From the NCBI GenBank assembly GCA_022786995.1, contig JALFUW010000010.1, forward strand, positions 1-37,448: DNA of 37,448 nt, read 5' to 3'. A model generated the notes under the pieces. It was not told where the DNA came from. It ran no database searches and saw nothing but the letters and a program-made list of their open reading frames with translations. The stretch is from Clostridiales bacterium. GTDB taxonomy: Bacteria > Bacillota > Clostridia > Oscillospirales > Oscillospiraceae. Positions within the stretch are counted from its first letter, which is position 1; the number at the start of each line of letters is the position of its first letter. Below are positions 14,668 through 23,638 of the stretch, piece after piece. The position numbers and the translations under genes are program-made.

Positions 14668-15750
14668 GTGAATATATTGAAAAAAATATTGGCAGCCGTA
14701 AAGAAGGATTCAAGATACGAGAATGAATCCCAGCGCACGCTGGTGATGCTGCGCTGCTTCTATCTGGTATTTCTATGTTATCTTTTGCTGTTCCAGCTTC
14801 TGATGTTCTTCGGAGAGCCGCGCATTTTTTCCTGGCTGGGAGCCGTCTTCACTGCCGCGGTGTGCTGGGCCCTCTACTGCACCTACCGCCTGCGCGTGCA
14901 CAGCAATCTGATCTACTGTTCCGCCGTTCAGCTGCTCTGGATCGTGGGCAGTGTCTATCTGTACGGTTGGGACGTGGGCGTTCAGCACTTCATTTTTGTG
15001 TTGCTGGCACTGGTCTACTTCTCCCTTTATGAAACGCTGGCAATTAAAGCTGTTACCACCGCGCTGCTGTTCGCGCTGCGCCTGGGGATGTACTTTTTCT
15101 GCAAAGCCCATGTCCCGCAGGTTCTGCTTCCTTCCTCCTTTTTGATGATCATGCAGGTTTTCAACTCCCTGTTCCTGTTTTTGCAGCTGGGCATTCTGTT
15201 CGGCACCTTCAGCTCCAACATTGAATCCGCCGAGAAAAAGCTGGTGGAATACAATAAGCGGCTGGAGCAGCAGGCCGCTACCGATCCTCTGACCGGGCTG
15301 TGGAACCGCCGCACCATGCTCAACTACATGACCCAGTTCATTAAAAACAACCCGGATGCCCAGTTCGCCATCGCCATGGGAGATATCGACCATTTCAAGC
15401 GTTTCAATGATCAGTACGGTCACGACTGCGGGGACGCGGTTCTGGTGTGGCTGGCGAAACTATTCCGCGGTGTTTTTCAGGCAAACGGAAAATTCTGCCG
15501 CTGGGGCGGTGAGGAGTTCCTGTTCTTCTTCCCGAATATGAACGGCGACCAGGCCCACGCCATGGTTTCCGACCTCTGGATAAACATCAACCACAAAAAC
15601 TTCGTCTGGAAAGATGTAGATGAAAAGATCACGATGACCTTAGGCCTGGAGGAAAATGACTTTCGGTCTGACTTGGATGATCTGATTAAGCGTGTAGATG
15701 AAAAGCTTTACCTTGGCAAGGAAAGCGGCCGGAACCGAATTATCTACTAA
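14668..15750 (+). CDS. Membrane-bound diguanylate cyclase (GGDEF)
   Basis: A 360-residue protein that would make cyclic di-GMP at the membrane. Residues about 25-185 form roughly six transmembrane helices; a short linker leads to the GGDEF domain. This shows DPLTGLWNRR (206-215), the metal-binding GDIDHFKRFND (from about 238) and a GGEEF active site (280-284). The family accepts GGEEF as active. No RxxD product-inhibition site is visible five residues upstream. The C-terminus ends with the usual KLYLGKESGRNRI. It starts at GTG, with only a weak upstream purine stretch, so translation may depend on the upstream rex message. A short GC-rich hairpin with T run after the stop could end transcription. 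Confidence 0.9.
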   Translation: MNILKKILAAVKKDSRYENESQRTLVMLRCFYLVFLCYLLLFQLLMFFGEPRIFSWLGAVFTAAVCWALYCTYRLRVHSNLIYCSAVQLLWIVGSVYLYGWDVGVQHFIFVLLALVYFSLYETLAIKAVTTALLFALRLGMYFFCKAHVPQVLLPSSFLMIMQVFNSLFLFLQLGILFGTFSSNIESAEKKLVEYNKRLEQQAATDPLTGLWNRRTMLNYMTQFIKNNPDAQFAIAMGDIDHFKRFNDQYGHDCGDAVLVWLAKLFRGVFQANGKFCRWGGEEFLFFFPNMNGDQAHAMVSDLWININHKNFVWKDVDEKITMTLGLEENDFRSDLDDLIKRVDEKLYLGKESGRNRIIY

Positions 15751-15778
15751 CAAATTGGCGGCTGCCGCTTTTTCTGCT

Positions 15779-16921
15779 TTATCTGCTCTCCTGTTTCATT
15801 TCCCTGAGCAAAATGTAGAGATACAGGAAATAGATGGCGATATTCGCGTACCCCAATGCGGTCAGGTTGATTTCCGTCTGGAACAGGAATTGGCTGTAGG
15901 TCTGCATTGACAGCAGCTGCAGCCCGATACACAGCGGCGCGGTTTTGGGCACCAGAAATACCAGAATCCAGGCCAGAATCTCGTAAGCATAGCCGTAGCG
16001 CTCGTGCATGGCCGGCAGGAGCAGCACGCAGGTAAACGCCGACAGGAACAGGAGAATGACCATATTTTTCTTCGTCATCTCGACTTTCTGGCTGGATAAG
16101 TACACCAGCAGCAAACCCAGAGCCGTTATGGTAACCAAAATCGCATAACGTTTGAGCATCCAGTAGCTGTCACCGCCAATCAGGCTGTACAGGGAGGGAT
16201 AATTCATTGTGATTTGGGGATAGGTCATGGTCTGTCCACGGTAGACCTCATAAAGCTCCGTCAGGCTTCTGCCCCAGTGAACCATGGGCAGCGAAATCAC
16301 AATCATGGTCAGAGGGATCATCAGGAAATTCAGAATAGAGAATTTTTTCGTCAACAGGTACAGCATGATCAGTGCCGGGAAGACAAACACCGCCTGCAAT
16401 TTGAAGGCCAGACTCATGCCGAAGCAGCACATGGCGAAAAACGGCCGGTCCTTCATGAGCAGATACAGTCCGCACATGCTGAAAAACACATAGATACTGT
16501 CACACTGGGCCCAAAGCGAGGAATTGAGAATCACCACAGGCGAAAGCAATACCACGCTGTATGTAAACAGAGAAAACCGCTTTTTCCCGGTGCAGCTGTA
16601 CACGATCAGCGCGCATACCCCAGCCAGCAGGTAATCAAACAGGCTGGACAGGAGCTTATAGGCATACAGCGGCTCAATGGGCAGCTTTGTCATCAGATAG
16701 ATTACCAATTGGTAGGGAAAATTGTAATTGCCCACAGCAACCTTCAGGCCATTGCAGGAAATCTCGTCGTACCACGGCAGCAAACACCCCAACGCGTCTA
16801 TAGAGGCGAAGTCCCGCATGGGAAGCCGGGCCAGCGCCCCGAAGGCCGATACCAGAAGGAAGGCTATCAAAATCATGTGATCCGTGATAAAATCCGCGAA
16901 TCTCTTTTCCACTTTCGTCAT
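15779..16921 (-). CDS. Polytopic membrane glycosyltransferase-like protein (GT-C fold)
   Basis: A 380-residue protein with about ten hydrophobic helices. An early acidic loop (RLPMRDFASIDALG, with an Asp pair) and the SLWAQCDSIYVFF segment recall mannosyltransferases of the DUF2029/PIG-M type that use polyprenyl-phosphate sugars. The HERYGYAYEIL segment near residue 305 is also usual in this group. Substrate and product are unknown; lipid- or wall-linked glycans are the family expectation. The start is set at the ATG with AGAGGA 9 nt upstream; another ATG two codons earlier sits too close to that site. The DUF975 gene ends 34 bp upstream on the same strand. Confidence 0.75.
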   Translation of the reverse strand: MTKVEKRFADFITDHMILIAFLLVSAFGALARLPMRDFASIDALGCLLPWYDEISCNGLKVAVGNYNFPYQLVIYLMTKLPIEPLYAYKLLSSLFDYLLAGVCALIVYSCTGKKRFSLFTYSVVLLSPVVILNSSLWAQCDSIYVFFSMCGLYLLMKDRPFFAMCCFGMSLAFKLQAVFVFPALIMLYLLTKKFSILNFLMIPLTMIVISLPMVHWGRSLTELYEVYRGQTMTYPQITMNYPSLYSLIGGDSYWMLKRYAILVTITALGLLLVYLSSQKVEMTKKNMVILLFLSAFTCVLLLPAMHERYGYAYEILAWILVFLVPKTAPLCIGLQLLSMQTYSQFLFQTEINLTALGYANIAIYFLYLYILLREMKQESR

Positions 16922-16955
16922 AACCATTGTCCTCTCTCGTTCCGCGCTTCCCCAA

Positions 16956-17654
16956 TCAGAACTCCACCGGCGGCACATAGCTGCCGGCTTCCTGCTTTCT
17001 GGAAATGTCCCGGTAGAAGGCCGCGTAGGCGGCGTTCATGTAGGGATTCAGGAACAGGAAACCGATGCCCATGGTCAGGCAGGCCAGCAGTGACCAGCCG
17101 ATAAAGCTCAGGCCCAGAATGAACAGATCCATTTTGTGACCATCCATCAGCTGCATGGAGGCCTTAATGGCCTGCGAAGCGGTCATCTCCGGGTGCTCCT
17201 CCAGAATAAAGGGGGTCATGGCATAGCTCAATCCCTTGACGATGCCGGGGATGATGAACAGCAAAGACCACAAAACGATAAACAGCGTCCGCAGGAATTT
17301 CTGGGCAAAGCCGGTGCCGAACCGCTCGAACTGGCTGAACAGGTCAGAAAATTGCAGTTCCTTCCTGTCGTGCTGCTTCAGAAGAAACTTTGCGTAGCCC
17401 AGCTCCACCGTGCCGCCGAGGATCAGGGCCGCCAGGCTCAGCAGCCCCGCCACCGAAACCAGCGGTAGCAGCACCGTCCAGAATACAGGCGGCAGATTGC
17501 GGATGGTCTCCTGGTTTATGTTGAAATTGACGTTGCTTCCGGCGCCCGCCATGGAACCGCCCAGAAGGGACGCAACCAATGCGGCGCCCACGGAAATGGC
17601 CCAGGTGCCCTCCAGATTCTTTCTGGCAATGGCCCTCAGTTCACTTGATGTCAT
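16956..17654 (-). CDS. DUF975 family integral membrane protein
   Basis: A 232-residue membrane protein. It begins with the DUF975 pattern SSELRAIARKNLEGTWAISVGAAL, given here by SELR...A...L.G.W. Several helices and the typical FSQFERFG, IPGIVKGLSYAMTPFIL and GHKMDLFILGLSFIGW stretches follow. Function is unknown across the family. The ATG follows AAGGAGA by 8 nt and lies about 45 nt below a good promoter. The glycosyltransferase-like gene follows on the same strand. Confidence 0.85.
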   Translation of the reverse strand: MTSSELRAIARKNLEGTWAISVGAALVASLLGGSMAGAGSNVNFNINQETIRNLPPVFWTVLLPLVSVAGLLSLAALILGGTVELGYAKFLLKQHDRKELQFSDLFSQFERFGTGFAQKFLRTLFIVLWSLLFIIPGIVKGLSYAMTPFILEEHPEMTASQAIKASMQLMDGHKMDLFILGLSFIGWSLLACLTMGIGFLFLNPYMNAAYAAFYRDISRKQEAGSYVPPVEF

Positions 17655-17703
17655 AATCGTCGTCTCCTTCCTTCTTCCCCGCAGGGAAGTCTGTCTCCCA
17701 TTC

Positions 17704-17732
17704 ATTCTATTACATTGCGCTTGGAAATACAA
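17704..17732 (-). promoter_or_regulatory. Promoter of the DUF975 gene
   Basis: Minus strand TTGTAT, 17-bp spacer, TAGAAT. It lies directly after the stop codon of the ABC exporter gene, which reads in the same direction. Confidence 0.65.
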
Positions 17733-17739
17733 GCGCTTT

Positions 17740-19506
17740 TCACGATTTCAGCGCGTCCAGCGCCAGTGCGTTCTGGGTTTTATAAAGCTGTGCGTAGATG
17801 CCGCCGGTTTCCAGCAATTCCGCGTGGGTGCCGCATTCGGTAATGACGCCGTCGGCGATGGACACGATGCGGCTGGCGCTGCGGATGGTGCTCAGGCGGT
17901 GGGCAATGATCAGGGTGGTACGGCCCTTGGCCAGATTGTCGAAGGCCCGCTGAATTTTCGCCTCCGTCACGGAGTCCAGAGCGGAGGTGGCCTCGTCCAG
18001 AATCAGGATGGGTGGATTCTTGAGGAAAATCCGGGCAATGGCAATGCGCTGCTTCTGTCCGCCGGACAGCAGGGTGCCCCGCTCGCCCACATAAGTTTGG
18101 AAGCCATGGGGCATGTCCATGATATCGTCGTAGATCTCCGCCTTCTTTGCCGCTTCCTCCACCTCACGCAAGGTGGCATCGGGCCTGCCGTAGCGGATAT
18201 TCTCAAGCACCGTATCCGCGAACAGAAACACATCCTGCTGGACAATGCCAATGCTCTCATGCAGGCTCCTCTGGGTCACGTCCCGGATATCCAGCCCATC
18301 AATCGCGATGGAGCCGCTGGTCACGTCGTAGAACCGGGGAATCAGTTGACATAACGTTGTCTTGCCGCCGCCGGAGGGGCCGACGATGGCAATGGTTTCG
18401 CCGGGCTGAATTTTCAGGGAAACATCCCGCAGCACCGCCAGATCCCCGTCATAGGCAAAGGAAACGTGGTCAATATCGATGCTGCCCCGGACATGCTCCA
18501 GCTTTTTCGCGTCGGGCTTATCCTGCACGGTCGGCTCTGTGCGCATAACCTCCACGAATCGGTTGAGACCGGCAAAGCCGTTGGCAAACAATTCCGAAAA
18601 GTTGCACAGCTTGCGCATGGGGTTGACGAAGGACGCGATATACAGATTAAAGGTAATGAGATCCCGGTAGTCCATCTCGCCCCGCATGACATAATAGCCG
18701 CCGACGCCCACAATAATCACGTTCAGCATACACAGGAAGAACTCCACGCTGCTGTGGAACATGCCCATAGCCTTGTGAAACTCCCGCTTGGAGGTCTTGT
18801 ATATTTCATTGGCGGCGTTGAAGCGGCTGATTTCCACTTCCTCGTTGGCAAAGGCCTTGGCGGTGCGGACGCCGGAGAGGCTGCTTTCAATCTCCTGATT
18901 GATGTGGCCCGTCTTCTCCTTGGTACGGACAGAGGCCCGGGCCATCCGCCCCCGCATGGCCATGGCCACGGCTAAGAAAATGGGGATGGTCAGCGCCACC
19001 ACCAGCGCCAGCTCCCACCGTACCGTCAGCATCACTGCCAGGGCGCCCAGAATGGTCAGGCCGCTGGTGAGCAGATCCTCCGGGCCGTGGTGGGCAAGCT
19101 CGGTCAGCTCAAACAGGTCGGTGGTCAGCCGGGCCATGAGCTTTCCCGTGCGGTTGCGGTCGTAGTAGTCAAAGCTCAGCTCCTGCATATGGGCGAACAG
19201 GTCTGCGCGGATGTCCGCCTCCACCCGGATGCCGAAGGTGTGGCCGTAGTAAGCTACTATATAATTAAGGAAGGTGCGCAGCACATAGCTTCCCGCCACC
19301 GCCAGCATAATGAAAAAGAAGGTGCGGTAGAGCTGGTTGGGCAAAAGGTCATATAATGCCTTCCGGGTCACCAGCGGGAAAGCCAGATCGATGGCGGCGA
19401 TGCCCACGGCGCATAGAAGGTCAACGGCAAACAGCGCCTTATGGTTTCCAAAATAGTGCAAGAAGATGGAAAGGGGCGATTTTCGTTGGTAATCTTGGGT
19501 GGTCAT
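17740..19506 (-). CDS. ABC exporter half-transporter (permease fused to ATPase)
   Basis: A 588-residue type-IV ABC exporter. Six transmembrane helices span about residues 25-325. The ATPase domain shows Walker A GPSGGGKT (376-383), a Q-loop glutamine (423), signature LSGGQ (480-484), Walker B ILILDEA (500-506) and H-loop His536. It would act as a homodimer, since no second half-transporter is adjacent. Such proteins export lipids, drugs or peptides; the cargo is unknown. The ATG follows AGGAGA by 7-8 nt. The promoter is some 180 nt upstream, and a palindromic repeat lies in the leader between them. Confidence 0.93.
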   Translation of the reverse strand: MTTQDYQRKSPLSIFLHYFGNHKALFAVDLLCAVGIAAIDLAFPLVTRKALYDLLPNQLYRTFFFIMLAVAGSYVLRTFLNYIVAYYGHTFGIRVEADIRADLFAHMQELSFDYYDRNRTGKLMARLTTDLFELTELAHHGPEDLLTSGLTILGALAVMLTVRWELALVVALTIPIFLAVAMAMRGRMARASVRTKEKTGHINQEIESSLSGVRTAKAFANEEVEISRFNAANEIYKTSKREFHKAMGMFHSSVEFFLCMLNVIIVGVGGYYVMRGEMDYRDLITFNLYIASFVNPMRKLCNFSELFANGFAGLNRFVEVMRTEPTVQDKPDAKKLEHVRGSIDIDHVSFAYDGDLAVLRDVSLKIQPGETIAIVGPSGGGKTTLCQLIPRFYDVTSGSIAIDGLDIRDVTQRSLHESIGIVQQDVFLFADTVLENIRYGRPDATLREVEEAAKKAEIYDDIMDMPHGFQTYVGERGTLLSGGQKQRIAIARIFLKNPPILILDEATSALDSVTEAKIQRAFDNLAKGRTTLIIAHRLSTIRSASRIVSIADGVITECGTHAELLETGGIYAQLYKTQNALALDALKS

Positions 19507-19539
19507 ACTATATCTCCTGTTCTCTTTTCTCGGAAAAAA

Positions 19540-19677
19540 CTCCCCCTTTGGGGAAGGTGGCAGCCCAGAGGGCTGACGGAAGAGGGCGGCAGAGGTTCCG
19601 CTTTCCAACCAAGGTGGGCGCAATGCAAAAACCTCTCCCGACCTCGCTAATGCTCGGCCACCCTCCCCAAAGAGGAG
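19540..19677. repeat. Palindromic intergenic repeat (CTCCCCCTTTGGGG type)
   Basis: About 138 bp. The left end CTCCCCCTTTGGGGAAGGTG is mirrored by the right end with three mismatches. Inside, GACGGAAGAGG and CCTCTCCCGACC form a subterminal inverted pair. It lies between the promoter and start codon of the ABC exporter gene, so it would be transcribed into a large hairpin in that leader. Confidence 0.75.
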
Positions 19678-19689
19678 GGCCTTTTGAAT

Positions 19690-19718
19690 ATTATACCTTT
19701 TCTCGCCAAAAAATGCAA
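19690..19718 (-). promoter_or_regulatory. Promoter of the ABC exporter gene
   Basis: Minus strand TTGCAT, 17-bp spacer, TATAAT. The leader to the start codon would be about 178 nt and include the palindromic repeat. Confidence 0.7.
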
Positions 19719-19779
19719 CCGGGGCTTTTCTGAGCTCCGGCGGTATGGTATACTGAGAAAAACCCACGGGAGGTCATTT

Positions 19780-20364
19780 ATGGAGATCCTCTATTCAGAT
19801 AAAGAACTTGTAGTCTGCGTCAAGCCGGTGGGGCTGGATTCGGAACACGAGGTGCCCGCCGCCCTGTCAGAAGCGTTGGGCGGGGAAATCTTCACCCTGC
19901 ACCGGCTGGATAAAAATGTGGGCGGCGTCATGGTCTACGCCCGAACAAAGGCCGCTGCCGCCGCCCTGTCGAAGGCCATTCAGGAAGGGACGATGGTCAA
20001 AGAATATGTGGCCATGGTTCACGGCACGCCCCCGGAACGCGGCGACTGGGAAGACCTTCTGTGGAAGGACAGCAAAAAGAACAAGGTTTTTGTGGTGAAA
20101 CGAATGCGGGGCGGCGTAAAAAAGGCCCGGCTGGAATTTGTCCGGCTGACCGCCGGGGAAGAAAGCCTTGTCCGCATCCGCCTGCACACCGGCCGCAGCC
20201 ATCAGATTCGGGTGCAGTTCGCCAGCCGGGGCTATCCGCTGGTGGGGGATCACAAGTACGGGGCAAAGGACTCCTCCCCCGCCCCCATGCTGTTTTCCTG
20301 TCAGCTCACCTTCCCCTTCCAGGAAGAAACCCTTCAATTTGAAGCCAAACCCGACTGGGCATAA
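19780..20364 (+). CDS. RluA-family pseudouridine synthase, short form
   Basis: A 194-residue enzyme converting uridine to pseudouridine in rRNA or tRNA. The catalytic motif is HRLDKNVGG (41-49), a variant of HRLDxxTSG with the catalytic aspartate kept. EYVAMVHG, RLHTGRSHQIRVQFA and GDHKYG follow as expected. It lacks the N-terminal S4 domain of RluC/RluD and is shorter than most relatives, like the minimal RluA type. The ATG follows GGGAGG; a -10-like TATACT lies 26 nt upstream with a poor -35. It converges on clpB, sharing the terminator region. Confidence 0.9.
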   Translation: MEILYSDKELVVCVKPVGLDSEHEVPAALSEALGGEIFTLHRLDKNVGGVMVYARTKAAAAALSKAIQEGTMVKEYVAMVHGTPPERGDWEDLLWKDSKKNKVFVVKRMRGGVKKARLEFVRLTAGEESLVRIRLHTGRSHQIRVQFASRGYPLVGDHKYGAKDSSPAPMLFSCQLTFPFQEETLQFEAKPDWA

Positions 20365-20395
20365 AAAAACCGCCGTGAGATTGCTCCCACGGCGG
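20363..20395 (-). terminator. Terminator of clpB
   Basis: Minus strand: stem CCGCCGTG/CACGGCGG closing over about 10 nt, then seven T. The same hairpin lies just after the convergent pseudouridine synthase gene, though on that strand only a short, broken T run follows. Confidence 0.85.
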
Positions 20396-20404
20396 CTCTT
20401 TGAT

Positions 20405-22996
20405 TCATCGGATTTCCAGCTGCCCATCCACCGCGTCCACGGTGACGGTCTGGTTCGGCAGGATGTCGCCCCGCAGAAGACGTTTTGAAAGCATGGTCTC
20501 CACGGTATGCTGGACATACCGGCGCAGCGGCCGGGCGCCGTACTGGGGATCGTAGGAAGCATCCACGATGGCGGTCTTTGCCGCGTCGGTCAGCTCCACA
20601 CTGATCTGCTGATCGGCAAGACGCTGGTTCAGCTTGCCAATCTGCAAATCAATGATCTTCGTCACATTGTCCTTTGTCAGGGGCTTATAGAACACGATCT
20701 CATCCAGACGGTTCAGGAACTCGGGACGGAAGGAGCGGCGCAGCAGGGCCTGCACCTGAGCCTTGGCGTTTTCATCGATGGTGCCGTCGGCGTTGACGCC
20801 GTCCAGCAGGTACTCAGAGCCAAGGTTGGAGGTCAGAATCAGGATGGTGTTCTTAAAGTCCACGGTTCTGCCCTGAGAATCGGTGATTCGTCCGTCGTCC
20901 AGCACCTGCAAAAGCACATTGAACACATCGGGATGGGCCTTTTCCACCTCGTCGAACAGGACAACGCTGTAGGGCTTCCGGCGAACGGCTTCCGTCAGCT
21001 GGCCGCCCTCCTCAAAGCCGACATATCCGGGAGGCGCGCCGATGAGCCGGGAGACGGAGAACTTCTCCATATACTCGGACATATCGATCCGCACCAGATT
21101 GTTTTCATCGTCAAACAGGGCCTGTGCCAGGGTCTTGGCAAGCTCCGTTTTACCCACGCCAGTGGGGCCCAGGAACAGGAAGGAACCAATGGGCCGGTTG
21201 GGATCCTGAATACCGGCACGGCTTCTCTGGATGGCTTCGGTAACGGCCTGCACGGCTTCATCCTGACCAACCACCCGCTTATGCAGGGTTTCGTCCAGAT
21301 GCAATAGCTTCTCCCGCTCCCCCTGCACCAGCCGGGACACGGGAATGCCCGTCCAGCGCTCCACAATTTTCGCGATTTCCTCGTCGGTGACCCGATCTCT
21401 CAGGATGTTGCTCTCCTTGGCGGACTGTGCCCGGCGTTCTTCCTCCTCCAGCTGCTTTTTCGCTTCCGGCAGGCGGCCGTATTTCAGCTCGGCGGCCTTT
21501 TCCAGATCGTAGTTCTGCTCGGCAGCCTCGATCTGGCGGTTCAGATCCTCAATGGTCTCCCGCAGCTGCTGCACCTTGCCGATGGCGTTCTTCTCATTCT
21601 CCCACTGGGCCTTCATGGCGTTGAAGGTATCCCGCTCCTCAGCCAGCTCTTTTTGCAGCTCGGCAAGACGGGCCTTGGACAGGTCGTCCTCCTCCTTTTT
21701 GAGGGCCGCTTCCTCAATCTCCATCTGGATGATTTTCCGGGACACGGCATCCAGCTCCGTAGGCATGGAGTCCATTTCCGTACGGATCTGGGCGCAGGCC
21801 TCGTCCACAAGGTCGATGGCCTTGTCCGGCAGGAATCGGTCGGTAATATAACGGTGGGACAGGGTTGCGGCAGCAATGATGGCAGAGTCCGCAATCTTCA
21901 CGCCGTGGAACACCTCGTAGCGCTCCTTCAAACCACGCAGGATAGCGATGGTGTCCTCCACCGTCGGCTCATCCACCTGCACCGGCTGGAACCGGCGCTC
22001 CAGAGCGGCATCTTTTTCAATATACTGCCGGTACTCGTCCAGCGTGGTCGCGCCGATGCAGTGCAGCTCGCCCCGGGCCAGCAGCGGTTTCAGCAGGTTG
22101 CCCGCGTCCATGCTGCCCTCGGTTTTGCCCGCGCCCACAATGGTGTGCAGCTCGTCGATGAACAGGATGATCTTGCCCTCGGACTGCTTGACCTCGTTGA
22201 GAACGGCTTTCAGACGCTCCTCAAACTCGCCCCGGTATTTCGCGCCGGCAATCAGGGCGCCCATATCCAGGGAAAAAATGGTCTTGTCCTGTAAGGATTT
22301 CGGCACATCCTTCTTGACAATCCGCTGGGCCAAACCCTCGGCGATGGCGGTTTTGCCCACGCCGGGCTCGCCGATCAGCACGGGGTTATTCTTGGTCTTC
22401 CGGGACAGAATGCGGATGACATTCCGAATTTCCTCGTCACGACCGATGACCGGGTCCATTTTCTGCTCCCGGGCACGCTTTACAAGGTCTGTGCCGTACT
22501 TTTCCAGAGCGTCATAGGTGCCCTCCGGGTTGTCGGAGGTGACCCGCTGGTTGCCCCGGACGGCCTGCAGGGCTTTGAGGGTATTCTCCTTGGTGATGCG
22601 GTAGGTATCGAACAGAGTCTTCACACCGCCCCGGGCGGTTTCCAGCAGGCCCAGGAACAGGTGCTCCACGGAGACGAACTCGTCCTTCATGGATTTTGCC
22701 TCATCCTCTGCCTTCTGGAAGGCGGCGTCCACGTCGGCGGTAATATAGAAGCGGTCGGCATCCCGGCTGCCGGTGACCGCGGGGATTTTCCGCAGCTCGG
22801 CGGCAGTGGCGGCTTCCAGGCTCTCCACCGTCACATCCATCTTCCGCAGCAGCTGAGGAATCAGGCCGCCGTCCTGACGCAGCAGGGCCAGAAGCAAATG
22901 CACCTGTTCCATCTGCTGGTGATTATTCTGCACCGCAAGATCTCTCGCGCTCTGGACAGCCTCCAGAGATTTCTGGGTATAATTGTTAAAATTCAT
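20405..22996 (-). CDS. clpB: ATP-dependent disaggregase ClpB
   Basis: An 863-residue Hsp100 chaperone that, with DnaK, extracts proteins from aggregates. It has an N-terminal Clp repeat domain (1-145), first AAA+ domain with GEPGVGKT (209-216), a coiled-coil middle domain (about 410-530) marking ClpB rather than ClpC, second AAA+ domain with GPTGVGKT (610-617), and the C-terminal [11 protein letters not shown] segment. Length is typical. The ATG is chosen because GGAAGGA lies upstream and the N-terminus then reads [15 protein letters not shown], as in relatives. A perfect CIRCE sits in the leader, so HrcA should repress it. No groES or dnaK is nearby. Confidence 0.97.
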   Translation of the reverse strand: MNFNNYTQKSLEAVQSARDLAVQNNHQQMEQVHLLLALLRQDGGLIPQLLRKMDVTVESLEAATAAELRKIPAVTGSRDADRFYITADVDAAFQKAEDEAKSMKDEFVSVEHLFLGLLETARGGVKTLFDTYRITKENTLKALQAVRGNQRVTSDNPEGTYDALEKYGTDLVKRAREQKMDPVIGRDEEIRNVIRILSRKTKNNPVLIGEPGVGKTAIAEGLAQRIVKKDVPKSLQDKTIFSLDMGALIAGAKYRGEFEERLKAVLNEVKQSEGKIILFIDELHTIVGAGKTEGSMDAGNLLKPLLARGELHCIGATTLDEYRQYIEKDAALERRFQPVQVDEPTVEDTIAILRGLKERYEVFHGVKIADSAIIAAATLSHRYITDRFLPDKAIDLVDEACAQIRTEMDSMPTELDAVSRKIIQMEIEEAALKKEEDDLSKARLAELQKELAEERDTFNAMKAQWENEKNAIGKVQQLRETIEDLNRQIEAAEQNYDLEKAAELKYGRLPEAKKQLEEEERRAQSAKESNILRDRVTDEEIAKIVERWTGIPVSRLVQGEREKLLHLDETLHKRVVGQDEAVQAVTEAIQRSRAGIQDPNRPIGSFLFLGPTGVGKTELAKTLAQALFDDENNLVRIDMSEYMEKFSVSRLIGAPPGYVGFEEGGQLTEAVRRKPYSVVLFDEVEKAHPDVFNVLLQVLDDGRITDSQGRTVDFKNTILILTSNLGSEYLLDGVNADGTIDENAKAQVQALLRRSFRPEFLNRLDEIVFYKPLTKDNVTKIIDLQIGKLNQRLADQQISVELTDAAKTAIVDASYDPQYGARPLRRYVQHTVETMLSKRLLRGDILPNQTVTVDAVDGQLEIR

Positions 22997-23019
22997 ACAG
23001 CTATCCTTCCTTTCGTCTT

Positions 23020-23046
23020 TTAGCACTCTCTTCTTTTGAGTGCTAA
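23020..23046. promoter_or_regulatory. CIRCE operator (HrcA site) of clpB
   Basis: A perfect TTAGCACTC-N9-GAGTGCTAA, the HrcA-binding consensus without mismatch. It lies between the clpB promoter and ribosome-binding site. Confidence 0.95.
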
Positions 23047-23060
23047 ATTCATTTGTCCTT

Positions 23061-23088
23061 ACTATAGCCCATTCTTAGAAAAAGTCAA
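23061..23088 (-). promoter_or_regulatory. Promoter of clpB
   Basis: Minus strand TTGACT, 16-bp spacer, TATAGT. The predicted start falls a few bases above CIRCE, as usual for HrcA-controlled genes. Confidence 0.75.
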
Positions 23089-23190
23089 GGCCTTTATTCC
23101 AAAAGCTACAAAAAGTTCACAACTGGCAAAAGTGCACAAAAATGGAAGCTGCTTTTCTACTCGCTTAATATTTATTTAATAAATATCCCC

Positions 23191-23319
23191 TTGTTTTTTA
23201 ATAGGGATGGGTTATAATAGAGCCAGTAAATCGATTTCATTCTTTTTCATTTTCTTACCTCTCTTTTTCTCTGAAAGAACCCCGGTACGGTCTGGTCAAC
23301 CGCACCGGGGTTCTTTCAG
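23191..23319 (+). ncRNA. Candidate small RNA with own promoter and terminator
   Basis: Promoter TTGTTT (23191-23196), 16-bp spacer, TATAAT (23213-23218). Transcription from about 23225 would cross a pyrimidine-rich, poorly structured 45-nt stretch containing TTACCTCTC, then reach a perfect 16-bp stem (23271-23286 with 23304-23319; core AACCCCGGT/ACCGGGGTT). The right arm contains TTCTTT, which may serve as the T run, but there is no longer T tract after the stem. No open frame with a ribosome-binding site is present. The CCTCTC segment could pair with AGAGG ribosome-binding sites (inference). It is divergent from clpB. Confidence 0.45.
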
Positions 23320-23337
23320 TCCGCAGCGCGGACAGGC

Positions 23338-23465
23338 AATGCGTTACGGAGTTGGTATGTAATCGTTACACCATTGGGCCTGCTCGGTATCGGCGGCAGG
23401 GCCGCCAGCCAATGCGTTACGGAGCTGGTGCGTGGTTGTTACACCATTGGGCCTGCTCGGTATCG
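23338..23465. repeat. Direct repeat of 55 bp, two units
   Basis: Units at 23338-23392 and 23411-23465 begin AATGCGTTACGGAG and end GGGCCTGCTCGGTATCG. They match at 49 of 55 positions, and all six differences are transitions clustered in the middle. They are separated by an 18-bp GC-rich spacer. Only two copies exist, so this is not CRISPR. Confidence 0.75.
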
Positions 23466-23481
23466 TTCAACCATATCGTAG

Positions 23482-23500
23482 GGGCGGCCATTGGCCGCCC
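23482..23500. repeat. Short GC hairpin GGGCGGCCA/TGGCCGCCC
   Basis: Nine-base arms separated by one T, preceded by CGTAG. It resembles short palindromic repeats scattered in many Clostridia and is part of the repeat cluster between clpB and the acyltransferase gene. Confidence 0.55.
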
Positions 23501-23526
23501 GCTGTGAGTAGGGCCTTTTTCGCTGC

Positions 23527-23638
23527 CTGTCATCCCGACCAAGCGTCAGCGCGTGGAGGGATCTTCTCACCGATTTACACTACAGCTGAGATAAAGTGCG
23601 CAGATCCTTCGACTCGCTAAGCTTACTCAGGATGACAG
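23527..23638. repeat. Palindromic element with CTGTCATC / GATGACAG ends
   Basis: About 112 bp. Termini CTGTCATC and GATGACAG, with inner GGAGGGATCTTC and CAGATCCTTCGACTCG as partial inverted counterparts. The right end runs into the 3' end of the acyltransferase gene (minus strand) and encodes its last residues and stop codon. Confidence 0.7.

Noticed and set aside
23338..23465. CRISPR-like direct repeat with spacer
   Set aside because: Only two units, spacer of 18 bp, no leader and no cas genes.
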